Below, piece by piece: positions 22,201 through 31,900 of a stretch of DNA of 60,000 nucleotides. Each line of letters starts with the position of its first letter. Positions within the stretch are counted from its first letter, which is position 1. Source of the DNA: Symsagittifera roscoffensis (taxonomy: Eukaryota > Xenacoelomorpha > Acoela > Convolutidae). The position numbers were made by a program, and so were the translations under genes. Where the stretch lies: positions 54,138,473 through 54,198,472 of the forward strand of contig NC_087062.1 in NCBI RefSeq assembly GCF_963678635.1, given 5' to 3'. The notes below the pieces were generated by a model. The model was not told the DNA's origin and made no database searches. It saw nothing but the letters and a program-made list of their open reading frames with translations.

Positions 22201-25076
22201 GAGAGCAGTGTCATGATCGCTTCCCCTATAACTTCGTTACTCGGGATCGATCCATCCGTCAGACGTGACAATAGGCCTCTGCTTTGTAGATGATCATTCG
22301 CGCCTGCAACCACTATCACCTGCGGCTCCATGCTGACCACTCTCCGTACACTTATCATCATGCCTATCGCCTGTCCCCAGTCCAGCTTAGGCGCCGTTAA
22401 GAAAATCACATCAGGCCAGAATAGAGAACGGGGTGTATAGAGATAATCGGAGCCGGCCACAACCAGATACTTGGCAGCCTTCATGTCCAAGGGATCATAC
22501 GCTGCAAAAAGGCCATCACCTACTGGGGCCTTCAGATTCCCATATCTCTTGTCGTCTCCAAACACTGTTGTGGTTCGGGGATAATCCCTAGAATACTCGC
22601 CCGGCGTCTGACCGGGTGGCTTAGAGAATTGTCTAAACATCTTGTGATGCTTGTTGCTGGGTTTGTTCTCCGTCTGAAACTTGCCTTTGCGCACTGGTGG
22701 TGTCCTTTCCCGTGCCCTATCTCGAACGTCGGTGAGCGACCGGGTGTTTAGAGGTCCAAAGGTGTTGTCATGAGGCAATCCATCCAAGTCCGCATGTCGG
22801 AGTGAGGTCGAGGAGCTGAATTTCTCCTGCTCTGCTAGCAGCCAATCCACGCCCGGTATCCGATAAAGTCGCGACACTGTGGGACTTTCACCGCCAGTCA
22901 TTCTCATCACATCTTCCCGACACGTCAGGGTATTCATGTTCAACTTCGCCGACATGTCCGTCTTATACTGACCCCAATGGCTAGGATCTGAACTATTCCA
23001 AAGCAACCTGCTGCCGGATTCAATTCCCTCCGCTGGCACGGTGCTTGTCGACGATCCTGCCGTCGAAGCAGGATTCGTCGTGGCAGGCGAATCATTCCTC
23101 CTAGACGCGGTCTGGGAGTTGTTTCTATTACTCTGTTCCACCGATCTGCCGAGTCGGCTTCCAATCGATTGCGGCCTGGGAGGAGGGGCAGTCCCCAGCC
23201 TGTCTCTCACATTTGAGCTCGGAGCGACGGTTACGGCTCCAACCGTCTCCGTTGCCAAGGGCCCTAGGCGGTTGGCGAGGGATTCGGGCACGGTTGCCCT
23301 TACTCTACTCCCTCCGGTCGAATTGGTCCGAGCCAAAGAACCGGTCGCCCTTAATTCTTGCTCCACTTCTCTCAACTGCGTTTGAAACACATCGTTGATC
23401 CAATGTCTCCCTCGTTGGCTATTGAAGTGCACTCCATCTCTGGTGAGCTCGATGTGATCAGTCATACGTAGCATGTTTTCAAGATCCAGGAGTCGCAACT
23501 CGCCAGGATTGTTCCTCACCAGATTGCGGGTCATTTCATTCCACCGCGTTACGTTGCCATTCATAAAATCCGCAGCTGTAGTACCCACCAAAGGATTTGG
23601 CGGTATCGTACACAGGATCACGAGCCTGGGTCTATACTTTTCCTTCAATTCATTCAACAGACACACCAACAGAGGTTCCCACTTGTTTTCTGGGGTTACG
23701 GGGGCTCTCGAGACGTCATTAGTCCCCAGCATTATTATCAATGTATCCAGACGATCCTCGCCCTGGAACTCCATCATTTTGATCACTTGAGCCACTGAGG
23801 CTCCTCCAAAGGACAGAGTGGTAGTCTGGCCATAGACGGAGATCTCATTCAGATCTCTCACCAGACTGTCTCCAATGATCAAATGGCGACTCCCTGGGGG
23901 AATCACTTGGTCGCTCGTGGCGGGGTTCCAGCTCATGTCGTTCAAGCAGGCTCGAGGATGCTCGGCTGGCACTTGCGTGAACTGATGACGTGTCATCAGG
24001 TTCTTCCTGATATCTACCACGCGAGACTTCTTGAAGACTCCACCAGGCGCAGAGCACGCTATCGTGCGGGTTGCCCGCTCAGAGCCATCTGATGAATGAT
24101 CACGACGCTGGGAAGGAACGATCCTAGCCAGTGTCCGTTCAGTGCCTCTGTTGATCTCATCCATCGCGGCTCTGGCCACTTGGTTAAATGATTCCTGAAA
24201 TTGAGGAGCTAGATAGGTGTCAGAAGGGTCTGGTATCGTGAACCTCTGACTCGAAGCAGACGGTCGTGTCTGCTGAGGAGCCTCGTGCCCCTTTGATGCA
24301 TGCAAATCCAGAACCTCAGGTCCTCTCGATGCGCACAGCTCCTGCTCGGTTGTCCTGGGGCGTGTGTCGTTAGATCCCTCCGAGGACCTCATGCTCGCCA
24401 GGATTTCCGGTGACACTTGGCTCACCTTCGCCATATACAGCTCCTTCAGGTGCTTTATCTCATCCTCCTTGTAGGCCACCTGCAGATCTTCGAATTTCTT
24501 TTTCCATTCGTCTCTCTCCCGAGCTATGGTCCTGTACTCCTGAAGTTTGGCACACAGCTCACTCTGGTCCCTCTCCTTCTTCTCCAGTGTTTCAATCGTT
24601 TCCGACGTCTGGATCTCTATCTCGCTCACTCTCACTCTCTTCAGGGGAGGAGCAGCTGTTGGAGAGTCGACCGAGTGTGACGGGCCTGGCCCATCACGCT
24701 GTCTCTTCGCTCCGATTAATGGCTGCGCAGGTTGGACAGGTAAGGGCATCTCACCTAGCCGGTGGTCCCTTTGCTCGCCTAGTCCCGGCTCACGAGCCAG
24801 GTCGTGGCCGGACATTTCTCCGCGCCTCCATCTCATCAATCGGTTTCGGCCTCTCTCGGCGGTCCCGGACTCACCGAAGGCCAACATCAACACTACTTCC
24901 GTAGGGCGATTCCCTCGACCCTCTCTTCCCAGTGCATTGAGGAGTGCGACCACAAACATCGCCAACCCCGGGTCTTCTCGTGTGAAGTCACAATCGATCA
25001 GCCGCTGATAGATCTCGTCTAGAGTCGCTCCTAGACTCGCTGAGAGGAATTCCATGAGTTCGTTAGTATCTCCCAT
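16209..25076 (-). CDS. Second giant ORF with SGNH hydrolase domain (~2,955 residues)
   Basis: The frame is open from 25142, but the first codons start from TTG. I place the start at the first ATG (25076, MGDTNELMEF). Residues ~150-220 form a coiled coil. Residues ~395-565 are an SGNH/GDSL hydrolase with all blocks: IIGDSLVRDL (Ser404), a Gly in SFGGAS, MLGTNDVSRA (Asn453) and DGVHF (Asp547, His550). Residues ~870-1035 repeat the pattern weakly (VVAGSDYLY, VVAGANDHLQS, then a PHRSE histidine) without a proper GDS serine block. An acidic low-complexity stretch lies near 1690-1800 and a basic, NLS-like stretch follows. The remaining roughly 1,900 residues match nothing I recognise. Retroelement SGNH domains are usually called esterases; the substrate is unknown. 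It lies on the same strand as Gag-Pol, 430 nt downstream, in an env-like position, but I see no envelope signature. Confidence 0.85.
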   Translation of the reverse strand: MGDTNELMEFLSASLGATLDEIYQRLIDCDFTREDPGLAMFVVALLNALGREGRGNRPTEVVLMLAFGESGTAERGRNRLMRWRRGEMSGHDLAREPGLGEQRDHRLGEMPLPVQPAQPLIGAKRQRDGPGPSHSVDSPTAAPPLKRVRVSEIEIQTSETIETLEKKERDQSELCAKLQEYRTIARERDEWKKKFEDLQVAYKEDEIKHLKELYMAKVSQVSPEILASMRSSEGSNDTRPRTTEQELCASRGPEVLDLHASKGHEAPQQTRPSASSQRFTIPDPSDTYLAPQFQESFNQVARAAMDEINRGTERTLARIVPSQRRDHSSDGSERATRTIACSAPGGVFKKSRVVDIRKNLMTRHQFTQVPAEHPRACLNDMSWNPATSDQVIPPGSRHLIIGDSLVRDLNEISVYGQTTTLSFGGASVAQVIKMMEFQGEDRLDTLIIMLGTNDVSRAPVTPENKWEPLLVCLLNELKEKYRPRLVILCTIPPNPLVGTTAADFMNGNVTRWNEMTRNLVRNNPGELRLLDLENMLRMTDHIELTRDGVHFNSQRGRHWINDVFQTQLREVEQELRATGSLARTNSTGGSRVRATVPESLANRLGPLATETVGAVTVAPSSNVRDRLGTAPPPRPQSIGSRLGRSVEQSNRNNSQTASRRNDSPATTNPASTAGSSTSTVPAEGIESGSRLLWNSSDPSHWGQYKTDMSAKLNMNTLTCREDVMRMTGGESPTVSRLYRIPGVDWLLAEQEKFSSSTSLRHADLDGLPHDNTFGPLNTRSLTDVRDRARERTPPVRKGKFQTENKPSNKHHKMFRQFSKPPGQTPGEYSRDYPRTTTVFGDDKRYGNLKAPVGDGLFAAYDPLDMKAAKYLVVAGSDYLYTPRSLFWPDVIFLTAPKLDWGQAIGMMISVRRVVSMEPQVIVVAGANDHLQSRGLLSRLTDGSIPSNEVIGEAIMTLLSAMAEVEAAARQRFTMNVVKVIFVLSPGYAALPEPLQFVYTMVTTIAEGIYNVIIPAPNRVVDPDNYYPHRSELPAVWSDISNAIQGLRDCSTTRLVLDEVLGLELSNFARLLKLRPGVGDDHLLVQQVADDLWFRQMDHKENEQGRMIRKNMTSAEEDLMAMALRTKPHNNIWLYLSPRLCTLGEDAFEHAPAIIKEIHAYLKSLLDARELAGGKMLKLMQDVNTMSLDKFQADVLATKAQYERSDAILGGMGVGWTPSFLSTCYPRASRNLIASFVKDIRKLSIGLVLALYVTFGHENFVKGPANLFTQALADLRLDGLLTLIAMTYGRLGDLLVLLRYPEQLQGPSREFNAQLETASLRKMKDWRTLLLQYLLQQNRSVTGEDKVATNASECKQYCGMPLLTDLAVMMRIDPLALVHGLREFVTVVYGPVMSFAFPDVQVKAYRNSVLYVNLVSVVDCSVLNWVEQSELRKLASDDRLFGRIAEPGWVLMDFNNHFKCRMGREDLSHIQFNPKLWNLRPVVKDTGEAVVVPQLPGAYAHAKENQQTWLPGSRPLPDQCHRYPPIRRMLLGVTSPIIAPRIGAARDAEKRMQKWSGGMEPRFIGWNVAAAHTFDFSFPDAWSRKKIKALPSRRPEVSAETWNEVYSSADDLSRLKWSGEAKVVMLGVASESRGGSYVTIEDLAPHGEELVEFLVDDELFYHAGDMAVPARPDSGADARQGPSGPRPKPDADDDELMDQDDNDEGTGSKTEKSGETDLGALERDLLEYRFSEDDDGEVDGSLLLMAPSSFMSPTKEASADLSPIDPISQARECRSRDPQKLLYESPRRRKIEESMKISFLSTLPEEEWERYQMELEGKTGAIWSRVNFMEKSWDVIRRYGTQSIMKVGLNQPIMREVLEKIVSSMESDVLTESVTEDSADDQHVAKKLPVRRARKGLKRLKGKTGSRAMNPKVVKSRANAVVTSLASAGRSGESGQGDTTTLTGGEKENLIPPMLLAGLTVTATRSKKTARTLADTKLEMEVISQCGSGGLEDYRPSRINMAKLKLEGQLDVVEYSRITVPESVHMGDPAGGYVEMLKARNSARGHLMAWNEKRAMQEYLKGLTENSNFNRKEYGTVISSEANEIGLEKLLEISWRAALQKYFDETMNAPATVAAYLAHPCVRTDLQVRLAWCLMGIKRAEYEASNDSKSREQELELMEALRTLISKDDSAIAWAKRKDALCFVRFVVGRIPTPVLGECIKIIREKGVDCERNFLRALLELYQDMPLTVPNKESNDMESYRKLEEVRRYSNKELKVSRDLIEAVRGQKEFATLGRLKSFQYVSGIPGMAYNPFVNEEAREAYFDYEQVTVLNFWVERIKEIGMLMVEQPKLGIILEERVVEPSIPELKGQVSFDCGSWDGPLKTSLVVMWELMKPSWCPHPNAGLIWDMTADVILERDDDASLHDLAMIHHLLSMRLMKKKSNPSTELSEEGTSSDWLEQGTCLAQHSGMEGHVCNVGHCLITLSEQHRQLARLYGRLSMSDKSAMELVADCHGVTDVNLITALGFCSMTSSIESLERLERAHELVASLSVEIFPGALQTEQKIGGWREALENEMNLRDSEAYHRPTGSKYMVGSSSAPYCNSKYPTHMVVMDARTQQVLVDQLFSVPKCVRLARMSERSYDLLAKIFRAVPKRSEGELQDVVGEEFMILNEGNVSEFQKQKASGALPTEFPTIEEKDDLHRILMEVEPLLGASGYRTRRNIVRTHGEYPCHCLAQTLWYPKRGNLILIWDVEELYSTGLPDQNQPVSIVVVSAMLAVRWLEAYADTNEQETAVPTPEQLSNVKMSSELDLFRTTCKVLRIPKAIERIWSRQRLMPWFRAVMTSWMYERAKRHMSRNTEAYQSFQLDIGPGAYKRAFLTHRNAVTTAVKRVAGAPCVTEDEKKEVLRADLERNVSLCLHNSFCRNREQKVNVDLLPCCKPRLLEQEGWGTARNSLDMLEKVLEDSDAEHQDGEMME

Positions 25077-25506
25077 TTCTTTTCGTGTTGATTCTTCGTG
25101 TAATCTCTTCTGATTCAGTGTCAGTAAACAATTTCCGATCAATCAAGATCTAAAAGACAGGTCGCGACTTAGAACCATCATTTTAAGATGCAACATCAAT
25201 CAATTCTCTAAAACTCTCCATTGAAATTCTCTTTTTCAATTCTGATTTAAAATTTTAGCACCAAGGTGGATCGTCCACCTTTACTTTTGTCAGAGTAGCA
25301 TGAATGTACGCTGTCACCTTGATGACCTGGGGTGCCCCAGGTCTTTTATGACACTAACATAAAACATAACATCACAATAACATAACATAAACATCACATA
25401 AAAACCTAATCCCTAATACTGTACCTAAGACCTAACCTAATCTAAAACTTGACTCTAATTCTTATCGAGCAACTTAATAAAAACCACTTATCGCCGAGCG
25501 CAATTC
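25077..25506 (-). promoter_or_regulatory. Spacer between the two giant ORFs, with hairpins and a splice-acceptor-like site
   Basis: Two perfect inverted repeats occur: AAGGTGGA/TCCACCTT (25263-25281, 3-nt loop) and GACCTGGGG/CCCCAGGTC (25324-25343, adjacent arms). On the element strand a pyrimidine-rich CCTGTCTTTTAG|ATC acceptor ends at 25150, 74 nt before the ORF2 ATG. This would suit a spliced subgenomic mRNA for ORF2, as retroviruses use for env. The donor was not found. About 70 bp of CCTAA-rich sequence near 25408-25440 looks incidental. Confidence 0.45.
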
Positions 25507-25960
25507 TTAGCATATGCTCAGATAGTATTTTTTATGTAAGTAAACCTCTATGTCAGTCTCTGAAAATATCACATGCACAAGAGCGTACAACTCTCTCGGA
25601 TGTAGCTTTCCCCTATTAGGATCGTACACTGGCAACGAGAGAGAGGTCACACCTCTCTCAACCAGGAAATCCCTAAGTCGAGTCAAGGCCAACACCAAGC
25701 TCTCCGGATTCACGTGTTGCCTATCAGTAGCTTTCGTAACCAAAAAACACAAATATTTCCCTGGTATCTGTGATGCAACAGGGGGCAACGCTATCACTCC
25801 TCCTACACCCGGCCTCTGTTTCCACAAAAACTCGATATTCTTGTACTCCCTTTTAAAGTCGGCCGCTAGTGCTGTTTTGAAGCTTACGTCCGCAGTTATC
25901 GCTATGGCGCATGTGCGTTCCGTGAGTATGAAATCGCTGTCCGTTATCACGATATTGTTC
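25507..25960 (-). other. Macrodomain-like module at the Gag-Pol C-terminus
   Basis: The last ~150 residues carry the order typical of TARG1/OARD1-type macrodomains: AIAITADVSFKTALAADFKR, then a VGGVIAL strand, then YLCFLVTKAT, a helix with ALTRLRDFL, then VTSLSLPVYDPNRG and a terminal DIEVYLHKKYYL strand. In family members these correspond to the sensor strand, the ligand loop and the P-x-I-G-x-G loop. The first glycine loop is altered (FKTALA instead of MGxGIA) and the second reads DPNRGKL, so ADP-ribose binding may be weakened or lost. The assignment is by eye. Confidence 0.65.
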
Positions 25961-28900
25961 GAATAATGGTTCGGGAGATCAAAATACGATTCAAAGATTC
26001 GTCCAAAAGGTGGTTCCTTAGCATTCTCGCCCTCTGTCTCTAGTTCTCCGGTTTCCCTTGCCGATTTTAATTTTTTTATCATGAGATTTTCGGTGTGGGT
26101 GAGTCCTACCCCCACTCCCCGGACAAAAATATCCATCGACGTCCCCGTCGATCGCCCAAAGTCTAGGAGACCGAGGTTGGATTGTGGAACACGTAGAGGA
26201 CCATCTGGGGCGACCCAGTTGGACTCGGTATTGTCATGACTGATGTATCTGACGCCATCTCTGTCGACGTCCTGAATCGTCAGGATCGTCTCTTTTGGAT
26301 CTGTCGGCAGATCGTGGAGCCATTCGAGCACGCGCAAGTTTGTTAGTTCTTGCTCATGAGTCTGTTCCGCTTCTGGTTCGAACTCCACTTCCGGTTCTGA
26401 TCGATCGTCGATCCAATCTTGATCCATATCGTTCACAAGGTCGATTTCTTTTAGGATTGCTACTTCGTCCAGCCCCACCAGCGAGTCTATGACATCACTC
26501 ACTACTATCCGGTCTACAACGAAGTCCTCGCCATACGGATTGTATTTCTTCTGGTTTTTTCCCCTCTTACTTTGGCGTGTCTCCATAGTGAGCGGAAAGT
26601 CAGGCTGTATTCCTTTGTCAATTTCGGTTTGTTCTGGGCAATCCCAGTCTTCTTCGGCATATGGTAGAGTTTCATCGTCCACCTCTACTCGCTCAGTCAA
26701 CTCGAGATCCAGTGGTAGATCACAATTGTCCACCATCTCATTCCCGTCGTTCTTGTCGCGAGTACCCCTTTCATTCACTTCACAAGCAGGATCCACTATT
26801 AAATAGTCTCCCTCTTGCATGTCCGCTGGGATGCACCAATCCTCGGACGAGGCGTTGTGTGGTTTGATATTCTCGTAATGAGCCGCTCTTCCGGTGCTCA
26901 GCCGATAAAAACGACCTCCTTGATGCACCTCTGTTATCTGAAATGGACCACGCCATTTCTTTAATAGTTTCTTGGTTCCTTTTGGTGGAACCACTTCCTG
27001 GAACACCCAGACGTAATCGCCAACTGAGTAGGCTTTTGCATCGGCTGTTCTTTTATCAAACCTCCTTTTTTGTCTAATTTGCGCCTGTTGCGTATTCCTC
27101 CTGCATAAGTCATTGAGGTCCTGTTGTCTTCTAATAACGTCCCGCACGTACGTTTGCGGTGCTGTCCTCTTCCCTTCATATTCAGGGTAGAAGAACGTTA
27201 ACGGGAGTGCTTTTTCATGACCCGTGAGCATCATATGCGGACTTATTCCCGTGGTGGAATGCTCCGTGCTGTTGTAAGCACCCATCACTTGCGGTAAGTG
27301 CTTGTCCCAGTCATCCATGTAGCGTGAGCAGTAGACTCTCAACATGGATACCAGTGTGCGATTCTGCCTCTCGACTAGGCCATTCGTTTGCGGGTGATAA
27401 GTGGTCGAGTGGGCCTGCGCTACCTGCGACCTTTTCATTAACTCTTTCGTGAGATCACCTACGAATGCTTTGCCATTGTCAGATTGGAACGTGATGGGGC
27501 AGCCATGCCTTGCTATCCACACGTTTATCAAATGATCGCACGTTTCTTCTGCCGATGCTGTCATGCAGGGTGCCGCCTCCGCATACTTCGTAAAATGGTC
27601 GATCATTACCAGCACCTGATTATAGCCCGTTGCTGTCATGCAGATTTTCTGGTGATCAATTTGCACCACTTCGTTGAAACCTGACGATTCTATTGACTGT
27701 AGGGGGAACCTTAGTTTCCTGGGATCCTTTGCCTGTTGACAAGACAGGCATGCGGCTATCCATTTCTCACAAGCCTTCTTCAACCCCGGCCATTCGAATC
27801 GTTTTTGTATCCTGTTATACACTTTGTCCACGCCTTGATGTCCCATCTGATCATGTGAGCGAAAGAGCAGCTCAGTCTGGTACAACTGTGGTAACACTAT
27901 TGAGTTGTATTTATAAAGGACCTTGTCCTCCTCCTTGCGCTTACAGGCTACGATTCCGTCCTTATTCAGGTACAACAAGTCTTTTCTCTTCAGGTAAAAC
28001 TGCTTCAGGATTTTGTAGCTGTCTTCTTCCAAGTCTCCCTTGTCAGGTGCTCCATTCTCGATCCATCTTTTCAGACTGCTCGTCATTCTATCATTTCGTT
28101 GAGCCCTCAGGAGATCCGACAGCCTGTACCTGGCTTTCAAATACGTCTTCACCACGTTCATTTGCCCACTCATTATCTCCGGAGCATGAGCATCGTCCAT
28201 CAACTTGACACACCATATCTTTTTCAAAGGCGTCGCTTCTTGCACAGATGGTTCCAGATTGGTACGGACGACCGTACCATGTGGCAGCAATCTGGTTGGG
28301 CGTTTTGAAACTGCTATCAGTTCGAGCTCGTCTGCGGCATTGTCTACCACAGTGCCCTCTTCATCTGAGGTGTATCTGTCCCTGTCTGGATCCTGATGTA
28401 TTTCCCGGTCCAGCCCACGCTGCTTCCAGTCTACCAATAAGGAGTGGATCGCAATCTCTGACACATCGGAATTGGAAGTTGTTTCAGACGTGTTGTCCCA
28501 GGACTGGGGTCTCGAGTCACCACTTGAAACGACTGATTCCTCAACATCATATTCCAAGTTGTCTGAGATGTTTCTTGACTCCCCGGACAAAACTCTGTCC
28601 ATCGGTCGCTTTGAACCCGACTCCCCAGACAAAATTCTGCCCCTAGGTGGTCTAGTCAACCTCTCCCCGGACAAGTCGTCCTGCACGGGCTCAAAGATGT
28701 CTGACTCATCAGAGGAGACGTCCTTGACTGGCTCGAAGGTGTCAGACTCCCCGGACATTGTCTCGTCCATGGACGAACAATCTGGGCTTGGCTCGTATTC
28801 CTCTTTTGCATCCGTGAAGTGCACTCTCCTCGTGAAGCTAGATTTCGATCTGATCCTGACTTCCTCAGTAGCTTGGTTTTGATTCGATGTTCCATATTCA

Positions 28901-31900
28901 GTGAACGAAGTTCTCAACAATACTTCTTTCGGCATCGAGGTCACCAGCTGGTTGACGATCGACCTGCAATCCCGTTCAACGCCTCGGCTGCGAATGGACA
29001 CTGGCCTCTTCTCCGTTCTCTCGGTGACAGTCAACCTCTGCATGGTTTCCCTCCATTCACGATCATGCCTATCCACTTCCCTATCCAACAAGTCACGGAG
29101 TTTTCCCATGACGTCCGGCGCCACGTTCACCGTCTTATTCAATAAAGCGATGCTGTTTATACCCAGCCTGGTCAGTTCTTGCTGTACCAAGTTGGATCGG
29201 ACTAGCAGATCCAACGGAACGGGTTCGCCTCTGGCTAAAAGCTTTATCTCCGCAGCCGTCTCCACTGGAAGGTCAGGGTGTCCAGGTATAGGATGTCCTG
29301 ATTTGTCTAACCACCTAGTAAGTGGCAGCTCATCATAGGTTTCTTTGTCCAGAAAGGAAAACCCGTCTTTGATCTCTGATTGGTTAACTTGCTTCTCTTC
29401 GAGGCGCTCATAAAATTCTGTCTTTTTGCTGAGGCTATCTGCGTTCTGGTGCTTGTCACGGGTACGGTGCTCTATGATCATGTGGTATCCATCCAAGCGC
29501 ACGATCCAACGACCAATGTAGCTCTGGTCCATCGAATAGGTTTTCAGCCAGGCAAGGGCACGATTGTCCACACGCAACTTGAAGGGAGCACTCCCCAAGT
29601 AGGCCCTGTACTTTTCCACAAACGTGATCACAGCAAACATCTCCGCTTTTGGTGCGCCGTACTTCATCTCAGTGTCACTCAGGACTTTACTTCCATAAGC
29701 TATCGGACGAAGAACCGTTCTCCCGTTCCACTCCTGCTCTTGGTGAAGTATGCCTGATATCGCAACCACTGATGCATCCGTGTCCAGCACGAACATCCCC
29801 TTCTCCGTTGGCATGCCGAGGACCGGTGCCTCGCAAAGTTCGCGTTTGATGTTTTCAAATGAGACTTGTGCCTCATCAGTCCAGGTGAACTTTTTGCCCT
29901 TATTTCTCATCAACTTCTGCATGGGGTATATTTTGTCAGCATACCCCTTGATGAACTCGCGATAATAATTGGCGAATCCCAGAAAACTCATCAACTGTGT
30001 ATCTGTTTTAGGTGCCTTCCAGGTCAGCACCGCTTCAACCGCTTCGGGATCTGGTCTCACTCCATGTTTGTCAACCAGGCGGCCCAGATACTTTATGGAA
30101 TCTTTGAGGATTTCGCACTTAGAGGGTTTGCATTTCAGACCCGCCTGCTTCATGCAAGAAAACACCTCTTCCAACCTTTCGATGTGGTCTTCCAAGGTTG
30201 GTGTCGCGATCACTACATCATCGACATAACACATGATGAGATTCCCATACTTCTTAGTAACGCTCGTGAGTGCCTGAGCCATCAGTCGCTGGAATGTGGC
30301 TGTCGCGTTGCACAATCCGAATGGCATCCTCTTCCACTGGAACAGTCCCAGCTCACAAGCGAAACCTGTTTTCTCTCGATCTTGCTTTCTGAGCGGCACT
30401 TGCCAGAATGCTGAGCCCAAATCCAACGTTGTGAAGAACTTGGCGTCTCCCAGCTTGGATAGGCTCTCATCGATGCGGGGAATCGGATATGCGTCCTTTA
30501 TAGTCACTGCATTCAGATAACGGAAATCGCAACAAAATCTGAGTTGTCCCCCTTTCTTTTTTGCCATGACCACGCCACAAGCCCATGGGGACTTCGACGG
30601 CTCGATCATGTCGTACTCCATTAACATCTCGATTTCCTTCCTACACGCTTCTGACTTGTTTGGGGTCATTCTTCTCGCCCCTTCCCTATGAGGTACCGAG
30701 CCCTCTTCTATCTCAATCTCGTGCTCTACAAAATTGCAACAACCTATGTCGGCCTTATGTTTCGAAAAAACGTCTGCGTTCCGATTTAGCACCGCCCTGA
30801 GCGAATCTAGTTCCTTGTCGGATACTTTACCCTTCAGATGCTCTATCTCAGGTAGGACAGGCCTATTCGCTGCTAACTCTGCTTCCGTCGGTCTCTCAGG
30901 AAAGTTGGAACAACTAGACAGCCCATCATCTGTTTCCGACTTCATTGAAAACAATTTCCTAGAAGATTTCAATTCAATTACTCTTTTCATTATACATTCT
31001 TGGTTCGCATGTAATGGACACTTAGTTACATCAAACTTCTTCAAGTTCTCCACACTCAGAAAGTCTGTGTTCAGAGGCAAAGCGTAGCCAAGTTTCTTTC
31101 CCCTCTGTATTGTCACTGTTGTTGCCTCTGTGTTCAATAACACACTCACACACAGTCCGCTCTGAGTGAGTGAGAAGCTTCTTCCTAAAATAGCCGAGCT
31201 TTTACTGTTTGGATTTGGTACCAGACACACCTGTCTGTCATTGCTGAGTTCATTCAAGTTCCTCATCCTAAACGTTGCTATTACGGCTTGGTTCGGTTTT
31301 AATCTAACTTTTCGATCCAGAAAAATCGGCACCTTGGCCTGATTAATTAAGATCTTATTAAGGGGTCTTTTCTCATACTTTCTTTCAGGATCCCTGATCC
31401 TAATCAATCCGTCATTGAGATCTATCGTGACGTCAAAGTTGCGAACGAAATCCCTTCCTAGGATGAACTGGTCGGATTCGTCCAAATTCTCTACTACTAG
31501 GAAGCTCATCCAAAGATGTCTCCCTCCGAGCTGCAGTGAGATGATCGGGGTTCGCCCGGTGACATAGATCGCTCCCTGATTGGCAGCTGCCAACCTGATG
31601 TTTGTCGGTATGAGATCCGACCTCTCAAAACCCATGTCGGTCCAAGTTTTGACTGGCATGACACTGACTACTGCTCCCGTGTCTAGCAGTCCCTTTACTG
31701 AAAGCTGTCTGCCTTGCACGTCCAGAACGTGTGCGGCCAGATCTGCCTCGCAACCAATATGCACAGCATCTTGCTCGAGCATCACGTTGTGTCCGATTCG
31801 TCTGACCTTCAGTTCCTCTTGACCAATGTATATCCGGCCAACCTGATCGTTCGCATCAGTTATGTGAGCTTTCGTGTAGATATTGATGCCATCCACGTTC

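Noticed and set aside
16209-25142. Plus-strand ORFs of 60-170 codons across the two giant ORFs
   Set aside because: They are antisense shadows of the long minus-strand frames and carry no recognisable domain.
25405-25445. Telomere-like CCTAA run in the inter-ORF spacer
   Set aside because: Only four or five irregular CCTAA words, not a tandem telomeric repeat.
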